Source: Firmicutes bacterium UBA3871 (GTDB lineage Bacteria; Bacillota; Clostridia; Peptostreptococcales; Anaerovoracaceae). Taken from it: 5,278 nucleotides of DNA. Positions 5,203 through 5,278 of the stretch are shown here, in pieces. A model generated the notes under the pieces. That model searched no databases. It was not told the origin of the DNA and saw only the letters and a list, made by a program, of their open reading frames with translations. Made by a program: the position numbers and the translations under genes. Location of the stretch: the NCBI GenBank assembly GCA_002392265.1, contig DGGP01000111.1, positions 1-5,278 on the forward strand, read 5' to 3'. Position 1 is the first letter of the stretch. Every line of letters starts with the position of its first letter.

Positions 5203-5227
5203 CATTTCAAGCAGGATGTTGTATTAT
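5199..5227 (+). promoter_or_regulatory. Sigma-A-type promoter for the tRNA gene
   Basis: A perfect -35 hexamer TTGACA (5199-5204) and a -10 hexamer TATTAT (5222-5227, five of six consensus bases) are separated by exactly 17 bases. Transcription would start near 5234, leaving a short leader of about a dozen bases before the mature tRNA 5' end at 5247. The TGA stop of sigH is the TGA of TTGACA, so the promoter begins inside the coding sequence. This gives the tRNA, and probably the genes beyond it, vegetative expression independent of the upstream operon. Confidence 0.85.
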
Positions 5228-5246
5228 ATTCTCGGTATGCTGACAA

Positions 5247-5278
5247 GCTGCCTTAGCTCAGTCGGTAGAGCGCATCCT
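5247..5278 (+). tRNA. tRNA gene, 3' end outside the window, probably tRNA-Thr
   Basis: The first 32 nucleotides of a tRNA are visible. The acceptor 5' strand is GCTGCCT (5247-5253), followed by T8-A9. The D stem GCTC (5256-5259) pairs with GAGC (5268-5271) around a loop AGTCGGTA containing the conserved A14 and GG. G26 follows, then the 5' half of the anticodon stem CATCC (5273-5277) and T32. The anticodon lies just beyond the edge. The acceptor and anticodon-stem sequences resemble tRNA-Thr with anticodon GGT as I remember it from other bacteria, so the amino-acid assignment is inference. In related genomes tRNA genes are often found among sigH, rpmG, secE and nusG. Confidence 0.88.

Noticed and set aside
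1..5278. Mobile elements, CRISPR arrays, riboswitches
   Set aside because: No transposase or integrase, terminal inverted repeats, spaced direct repeats or long structured leader is visible; gaps between genes are 71 bases or less.

Overview
The window reads as a stretch of chromosome from a Firmicute, most likely a member of the Clostridia with moderate GC content. The evidence is gene order and sequence flavour. Mini-RNase III (mrnC), the 23S rRNA 2'-O-methyltransferase (rlmB) and the sigma factor sigH appear in the same order as in the Bacillus/Clostridium chromosome. The thymidylate synthase and dihydrofolate reductase carry active-site variants I associate with clostridial enzymes. No mobile element, CRISPR array or phage gene is visible. 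All protein genes lie on the + strand and are tightly spaced (2 to 71 bases between genes), so they may form one long transcription unit.

Layout. Bases 1-1485 hold two adjacent bactofilin genes: the first is cut by the window edge, and the second has a long Pro/Glu/Ala-rich N-terminal arm containing a duplicated 16-residue unit. Bases 1494-1886 encode MrnC. Bases 1896-2138 encode an 80-residue basic protein with one C-terminal membrane helix that I do not recognise. Bases 2148-3589 hold thyA and folA, a coherent dTMP-synthesis pair separated by a 71-base gap with a GC-rich hairpin. Bases 3610-4557 encode RlmB with an Arg-rich N-terminal tail, followed by a weak terminator-like signal. Bases 4600-5202 encode a SigH-type sigma factor. 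A very good sigma-A-type promoter starts within the sigH stop codon and points at a tRNA gene (probably tRNA-Thr) that runs off the right edge.

How the genes fit together. MrnC (23S rRNA maturation), RlmB (23S rRNA modification) and the tRNA are translation-related. SigH is the transition-phase sigma factor that usually precedes the rpmG-secE-nusG block. ThyA turns dUMP into dTMP while oxidising methylene-tetrahydrofolate to dihydrofolate, and DHFR recycles that product. The bactofilins are cytoskeletal polymers whose presence beside mrnC is the least expected part of the arrangement. Nothing here is clearly a new system. The points most worth a second look are the bactofilin pair with its evolving linker, the thyA-folA pair in this locus, the divergent DHFR Met20 loop, the unrecognised small membrane protein, and the tRNA promoter overlapping the sigH stop codon.
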